DNA of 64,000 nt from Ignavibacteria bacterium (GTDB lineage Bacteria > Bacteroidota > Ignavibacteria > Kapaibacteriales > UBA2268). The notes beneath the pieces were generated by a model. That model did no database searches. It had not been told where the DNA came from and was given only the letters and a program-made list of their open reading frames with translations. Position numbers and translations under genes: made by a program. The DNA is taken from NCBI GenBank assembly GCA_031261605.1, contig JAISJI010000064.1:1-64000 (forward strand), in the 5' to 3' direction. Below, piece by piece: positions 59,047 to 64,000 of this stretch. How positions within the stretch are numbered: position 1 is the first letter of the stretch; each line of letters starts with the position of its first letter.

Positions 59047-59070
59047 AAGGTAGACATCACTGCCTACCTT
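59047..59070 (-). terminator. Rho-independent terminator for the OmpH gene
   Basis: Minus-strand AAGGTAG…CTACCTTTTTT: stem plus T-run. Confidence 0.7.
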
Positions 59071-59094
59071 CTTTATAGATTGGTTTAATGGAAA

Positions 59095-59637
59095 TTAACT
59101 TCCGCGCTTTATGTTGTCTATTACTCTAAAAGTAATATCTAACTTCGGCTCAAAATAGATGACTATTGATTGAGCATCTTTGCTCAATACTAAAGAGAGC
59201 TTCTCGTCCTTTGCAACGGCTTCAATGGCATTTTTTACTTTTGCTCGTATCGGAGTAAGCAACTGCTCTCTGTATTTGTCTATCTCCTGTTGTTTCTCTG
59301 TGGCATATTGTTGCAAGTCCTGCATCTCTTTGCCATACTTATCTTCCTCGGCTGCTTGCTTATCAGGTGCCATCATTGATTTTTGTTTGGTTGTATAATT
59401 TTGGTAGCGTGTCTCTAAATCTTTACGCTTCGCCAAAATTGAATCCTGATACTTCTTACTCATATCAGATAAATCTTTATCTGCTTGCACTGCCTCAGGA
59501 ATTTCCTTCACTATGGCTTCTACATCAACTATACCTATTGAACCGCCGGCTGCAGTTTTGGTCTGTGCTAATAGGATGTTGGTAGATAAAGAAACGATTA
59601 TAGCAAATGTTAGTATTGCTAAAATTGGTTTTTTCAT
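59095..59637 (-). CDS. OmpH/Skp family periplasmic chaperone
   Basis: Signal peptide; IGIVDVEAIVKEIPEAVQADKDLSDMSKKYQDSILAKRKDLETRYQNY. Confidence 0.9.
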   Translation of the reverse strand: MKKPILAILTFAIIVSLSTNILLAQTKTAAGGSIGIVDVEAIVKEIPEAVQADKDLSDMSKKYQDSILAKRKDLETRYQNYTTKQKSMMAPDKQAAEEDKYGKEMQDLQQYATEKQQEIDKYREQLLTPIRAKVKNAIEAVAKDEKLSLVLSKDAQSIVIYFEPKLDITFRVIDNIKRGS

Positions 59638-59809
59638 TAAAATAATTCTCCAAATATTTTTATAAAGTTAATAATTTCACTTGTGTATGAACAACAAATA
59701 TAACATTTTTTTCGCTATATCCAACTATTTAAACGTAAAAACATTGATATTTGAAAAAAAAAGCGTAAATTACATTCTGTAAAATTTGCAATATGCAAAT
59801 AAGTCAACC

Positions 59810-59896
59810 GGAGAAGTGCGAGAGTGGTTGAATCGGACGGTCTCGAAAACCGTTGAAGGATTACTCCTTCCGAGGGTTCGAATCCCTCTTTCTCCG
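59810..59896 (+). tRNA. tRNA-Ser (anticodon CGA)
   Basis: Acceptor GGAGAAG/TTTCTCC, anticodon ACGGT-CTCGAAA-ACCGT, long variable arm, T arm GAGGG-TTCGAAT-CCCTC. Confidence 0.95.
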
Positions 59897-59907
59897 CTAT
59901 AATAAAT

Positions 59908-61006
59908 CTACTTACCAAGCAGTAAGTTGCTCTTTATTAAATCATCTAAATCGCCATCCACCACATTAAACACATCTGTTCGTTTCATATCCGTCCTATG
60001 GTCTGCCACCATTGTATATGGATGAAATGTGTAGGTGCGTATTTGACTTCCCCACTCTATTTTCATCTTCTTACCTTCCACTCGCAATTTCTCCGCTTCC
60101 TCCTCATCCAATTTCATTCGCAACAATTTCGCCTTTAGCATCTTCATTGCACGCTCTCTATTCATCAACTGAGAACGCTCCTGCTGACAAGACACAACTA
60201 TGCCTGTCGGTATATGTCTTAATCTAACTGCCGTCTCCACTTTGTTGACATTCTGACCACCTGCACCACTTGAGCGATACGTGTCTATCTCTATCTCACT
60301 CGCATTTACCTCTAAATCCTCTTTACTATTCTCCACTATCGGATACACAAAGACAGAAGCAAAAGATGTATGGCGTTTTCCATCCGAATTGAATGGCGAC
60401 ATACGTATCAGACGATGAACACCGTTCTCTCCATTTAAATACCCATATACATACGAGCCGTTAATCTCTAATACACAGGTCTTTATTCCTGCTTCCAATC
60501 CACGAACTTCATCCAACAAAGTTACTTTGAAGTGATGGCGTTCTGCCCAACGAAAATACATTCGGCACAATATCTCCGACCAATCCTGTGCATCTGTTCC
60601 ACCAGCGCCAGCATTGATTTCCAATATTGCATCACACTTATCGTTCGCACCTGAAAGCAATCTCGTAAGTTCTAAATCCGATACCAACTTCTCAGCAGTG
60701 GCTATATCAACATTCAATTCCGCTTCATTAGACACATCACCATCTTCGCTAATCAACTCATACAGCGTTACTAAATCATTAACAGCAGCGTCTGCTTGCG
60801 AAAATGTATCTATCACATCCTTTATCTGCTTAATCTCCTTCATCACTCCATTTGCATTCTCTACATCATCCCAGAATGTCGGGTGTTCTGTCTGCAATGT
60901 CTTCTCAGCCAACATTTGTAGCGAACCGTCTATTTCAAAGATACCTCCGAAGTTCGCTTAATCTATTTTTTAATTCATTTATTTGTGTTTTTTGCGTCTC
61001 AAGCAT
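59908..61006 (-). CDS. prfB: Peptide chain release factor 2, with +1 programmed frameshift at 60935-60940
   Basis: ORF 59908..60915 is RF2 ([24 protein letters not shown]). The upstream minus strand reads ATG CTT GAG…CTT CGG AGG TAT CTT TGA; a +1 shift at CTT-TGA joins [23 protein letters not shown] to [15 protein letters not shown]…. Confidence 0.93.
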
Positions 61007-61007
61007 A

Positions 61008-63470
61008 TTATTTATCCTCTATTTCATTCAATTCTTTTATTGCTTCTGCATAATCTGGGTTGTATTTAATCGCCCATCCAAACATTTTCTTTGCATCCTC
61101 CCATAATTCACCGGCTTTGTAACACATCCCCATTCCATAGCACGCCTCCGGAGAATAGTTGTTCAACTTCAATACCGATTCATACACTTGCACGGAGTTC
61201 TCTAAATCGCCCATAAGGTATAAAACGTCACCCATAAGCAATATATGTTTCTCCAAATCTATACCGCAAGTTGATTCATACTTCAAATCATTCCACTTCT
61301 CCACCACCGGAGATAGCAATTCCAATGCCTCCACATACTTTTCCTCTGCTGCGAGCAATGTCGCTTCCACCAATTTAATATCAGGATTTGCTGGCGTAAT
61401 TGTTTTTGCTGCCTCGCAATACTTGTATGCTGCAATATAATCGCTATTGCTTATAGATATTTGGGCGAGCCGATTGAACGAATGAACCAAATACTTATCC
61501 AATAGTTTATCCGTCTCTATTGCCTTAATATACAACTGCTCTGCCTTCACATAATCATCCTTCACGAATGCAAGTTCTGCTTCTCCCAATATTACCATCT
61601 CATCATCCACCTCAGCCAAGTTGCTCACTGCACGCTTCGCCATATCTGTTCCATACAAACAATCCAAACGCATTAGTATCTTCATCGTTGCACGCTTCCA
61701 AGTCCAGTATTTGCGAGCCAAATACGCGCCTATTAAACCCTGACTAAAGTTAATTGTCGGCTTCTTCACTACATACTCGAGCGTCTGCATTAGGTCTTCC
61801 AAATTCACTTCCAACAAATAGGCATCCTCCGGAAGATTATCCGCCGAATTAACACTAATTTTTTGCGAATCCAAATACCAAGCCGTCTCCTCTGTTGTAA
61901 AATCATCTGTTGAACCACCCTTTGTCACTATCACCGGCAAGCCAGAAGCCATTGCTTCAAGCGTTGGCAATGAAAATCCTTCGCCACGATATGGACTAAC
62001 AAACGTATCGCAAGCACGATAAAGTGATGCCATTTGCTCATCTGTTATCTCATCCATTATGTATTCTATCTCTGGCATTCCTTGCGTTGCCTTTACTTGC
62101 ATTATTTGGTCATAACAGCCCTGCCCTTTATATGTAGTATTGCCACCAATTTCTTTCACAACAAGACATACATTATCCGCCGCTTTGAATGTAGATACAT
62201 AAGCACGCAATAGCAAATCAAATCCCTTTCTATACGTCGTTCCACCTACATATAGAAACTTAAATTTCTTTTTTGTATTCAATGGATACACTTCACCAAT
62301 AGGACTATATAACTGCGGATTAATGCCATTAGGTATCACTTGCACTTTATCGCCATCTATACCGGAATTAATGAATGCTTGACGCGAGTAGTTGGATGGT
62401 GTCCATAACTCTTCCGCTCTATTAAATATCTCTACAAACTCCGGTGGTAACACACCAAATTCCCATGGCTGCATTATTATCCATTTTGAACCTTGTGGTG
62501 CTTCTGCTTTGGGGGGCCAAGTATGGCGTATCCAAGCATAAGGTAAATTCCCTATCTCATCACTTACATCGGGCTTATATCTAATGTCGTTATTATGCAA
62601 TTTTGTATATTCTGGATTGATAGTATAATCAAATGCGTCCGGCTCATAAGGAACAATAGACAAATTGGCTACATCTGCATCAATTATATTCTTACATACT
62701 TCCCTATTCACAAGTGCAAGTGAATGATACACAAATTGCGAACCCTCCCAAACAATGTTCAATGAACATTTATCTATCGGACTTGCAACATCCACCGGCG
62801 GTATAACATTAAACACATCTTTAAATGCCTCCTTCATAACCTTAACTGCTTTCACTGTCATATTCAAATTAATAAATCCCTTGTCTTGCGGAGTATCCAC
62901 TTCGTTAAACTCTACAACACTAAAGCCCGTTCTCCCCAAATGATGCCGTATAGATGCTTCATCAAAGCCAACACAATGGTAGTCGCCAACATTGCTCTGT
63001 CCGCCAAATATCATAAATGATGCAACATCCGCATTCCACTTCTTCTCCGTATATGCCTTTATCTGCAAACGAAGCGACGGACAGCGTATCAGTAGCGTTC
63101 CATTTGGCTTCAACACCCTATTCCATTCACTCAATACTGCGTCCGTCTCGTGGTGCGAAAAATGCTCCAATACATCGCTCGCAAGTATAAAATCCACAGA
63201 ATTATCTGCAAACTCCAACTTACGAATATCCATATTCACCACATTGGGATTATCGCTAAACAAATCTATATTGATAAAGCCATCGCGAACATCAAGCCCG
63301 CAACCAAGATTAACCATTATCGGTCCCGTCTTCGGCATAATATTCACCAACTTACCGGTCGCTGCTCGCATAGAGAAGCCGAAAGTATTATCGCCCACTC
63401 TATTCAATGGCTGCGTATTAGCGGGGGTTTCAGAGGTATCAAATGTTAATTTGGAGAAATTGTTTAGCAT
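61008..63470 (-). CDS. Fusion protein: SAM-dependent methyltransferase + GT4 glycosyltransferase + TPR
   Basis: MVNLGCGLDVRDGFINIDLF…VDFILASDVLEHFS; KFLYVGGTTYRKGFDLLLRAYV…SPYRGEGFSLPTLEAMASGLPVIVTKGG; C-terminal TPRs. ATG at 63470 preferred over TTG at 63512. Confidence 0.9.
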   Translation of the reverse strand: MLNNFSKLTFDTSETPANTQPLNRVGDNTFGFSMRAATGKLVNIMPKTGPIMVNLGCGLDVRDGFINIDLFSDNPNVVNMDIRKLEFADNSVDFILASDVLEHFSHHETDAVLSEWNRVLKPNGTLLIRCPSLRLQIKAYTEKKWNADVASFMIFGGQSNVGDYHCVGFDEASIRHHLGRTGFSVVEFNEVDTPQDKGFINLNMTVKAVKVMKEAFKDVFNVIPPVDVASPIDKCSLNIVWEGSQFVYHSLALVNREVCKNIIDADVANLSIVPYEPDAFDYTINPEYTKLHNNDIRYKPDVSDEIGNLPYAWIRHTWPPKAEAPQGSKWIIMQPWEFGVLPPEFVEIFNRAEELWTPSNYSRQAFINSGIDGDKVQVIPNGINPQLYSPIGEVYPLNTKKKFKFLYVGGTTYRKGFDLLLRAYVSTFKAADNVCLVVKEIGGNTTYKGQGCYDQIMQVKATQGMPEIEYIMDEITDEQMASLYRACDTFVSPYRGEGFSLPTLEAMASGLPVIVTKGGSTDDFTTEETAWYLDSQKISVNSADNLPEDAYLLEVNLEDLMQTLEYVVKKPTINFSQGLIGAYLARKYWTWKRATMKILMRLDCLYGTDMAKRAVSNLAEVDDEMVILGEAELAFVKDDYVKAEQLYIKAIETDKLLDKYLVHSFNRLAQISISNSDYIAAYKYCEAAKTITPANPDIKLVEATLLAAEEKYVEALELLSPVVEKWNDLKYESTCGIDLEKHILLMGDVLYLMGDLENSVQVYESVLKLNNYSPEACYGMGMCYKAGELWEDAKKMFGWAIKYNPDYAEAIKELNEIEDK

Positions 63471-63529
63471 AAAATGCACCTTAATAGTATTAATATTTTC
63501 TTCCCTATGCAAAAATCATACCAAATTTT

Positions 63530-63766
63530 TCTTGCGTTATATTACAATATATCAAATAAAAATTCTTCTTTTGATTTTGTATTTTCATCTGCTGTTATTG
63601 AACACGTTGGTTCATTTGAAAATCAAATACAATCTGAACCTGCTAACTGCTGCTGATTTGATGAATATCGCTTCACGTATAGATAACATAGATACCATAG
63701 AGTTAGTTAGAGTAAAACTTCTCGGCTGGACATCCAATCTACTACTATTCATAAAAGTAAAATAGG
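63530..63766 (+). pseudogene. Remnant of a SAM-dependent methyltransferase (truncated, internal deletion)
   Basis: Frame A: NSSFDFVFSSAVIEHVGSFENQIQ. Frame B from about 63620: KYNLNLLTAADLMNIASRIDNIDTIELVRVKLLGWTSNLLLFIKVK*. Together these match the middle and the C-terminus of type-11-like methyltransferases. Confidence 0.8.
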
Positions 63767-63791
63767 TATCCAAATATCTTGAATACCTATT
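63761..63791 (-). terminator. Terminator-like hairpin for nuoC
   Basis: AATAGGTAT…ATACCTATT; minus-strand continuation is TTACTTTTATG (U-rich). Confidence 0.5.
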
Positions 63792-63819
63792 ATAGCAGTA
63801 GTGGAGATAACCTATTCCC

Positions 63820-64000
63820 CTACTTCATATTGGGCGTTGCATCTATTCCGTGCCACTCCGTTGGTGCGACATAGTCCTTGCGTAAAGGATAACCTACCCA
63901 ATCCTCCGGACAAAGTATGCGTTCCAAATCGGGATGTCCCTCGAAGCAAATGCCAAACATATCATACGCTTCTCTTTCATGCCAATTCGCCGTCTTCCAT
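63820..64000 (-). CDS. nuoC: NADH-quinone oxidoreductase subunit C, C-terminal part (runs off the right edge)
   Basis: Minus-strand translation [59 protein letters not shown]. Confidence 0.92.
   Translation of the reverse strand, partial: WKTANWHEREAYDMFGICFEGHPDLERILCPEDWVGYPLRKDYVAPTEWHGIDATPNMK

Noticed and set aside
62992-63765. 257-aa plus-strand ORF
   Set aside because: The N-terminal ~190 aa are antisense to the methyltransferase-GT4 gene; only the C-terminal ~50 aa are meaningful (methyltransferase remnant).

Overview
The window is an AT-rich chromosomal segment of a Gram-negative, FCB-group-like (Bacteroidota/Ignavibacteria/Kapabacteria-type) bacterium. I infer this from several secreted proteins with T9SS-type C-terminal sorting domains and from AT-rich TATATT promoter-like boxes; no database search was possible. 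Most of it is housekeeping and envelope genes: uppS, alr, split transketolase, holB, pepD, rsmE, hisS, nuoH, clpS, prfA, prfB, the end of nuoC, two tRNAs, MATE, SDR, M24, M16 and S41 peptidases, OmpA, OmpH, and a glycosyltransferase/YfhO block. The main point of interest is a three-gene AT-rich cluster at 9.07-13.14 kb that reads as a highly diverged chemosensory module (MCP-like, CheW-like and CheA-like proteins). The CheA-like protein appears to have lost the phosphoacceptor His, the kinase N-box Asn and the ATP-lid region. Other observations: a T9 homopolymer frameshift splitting a GLUG/adhesin-like gene at the left edge; the prfB +1 programmed frameshift, which the ORF track misses; a methyltransferase remnant with an internal deletion next to a methyltransferase-GT4-TPR fusion; a hairpin-rich ~340-nt region upstream of an unfamiliar Cys-rich secreted protein; a 13-bp perfect hairpin containing CCTCCT at the start of a T9SS cargo gene; and a recurrent TATATT box about 32-44 nt upstream of many start codons.
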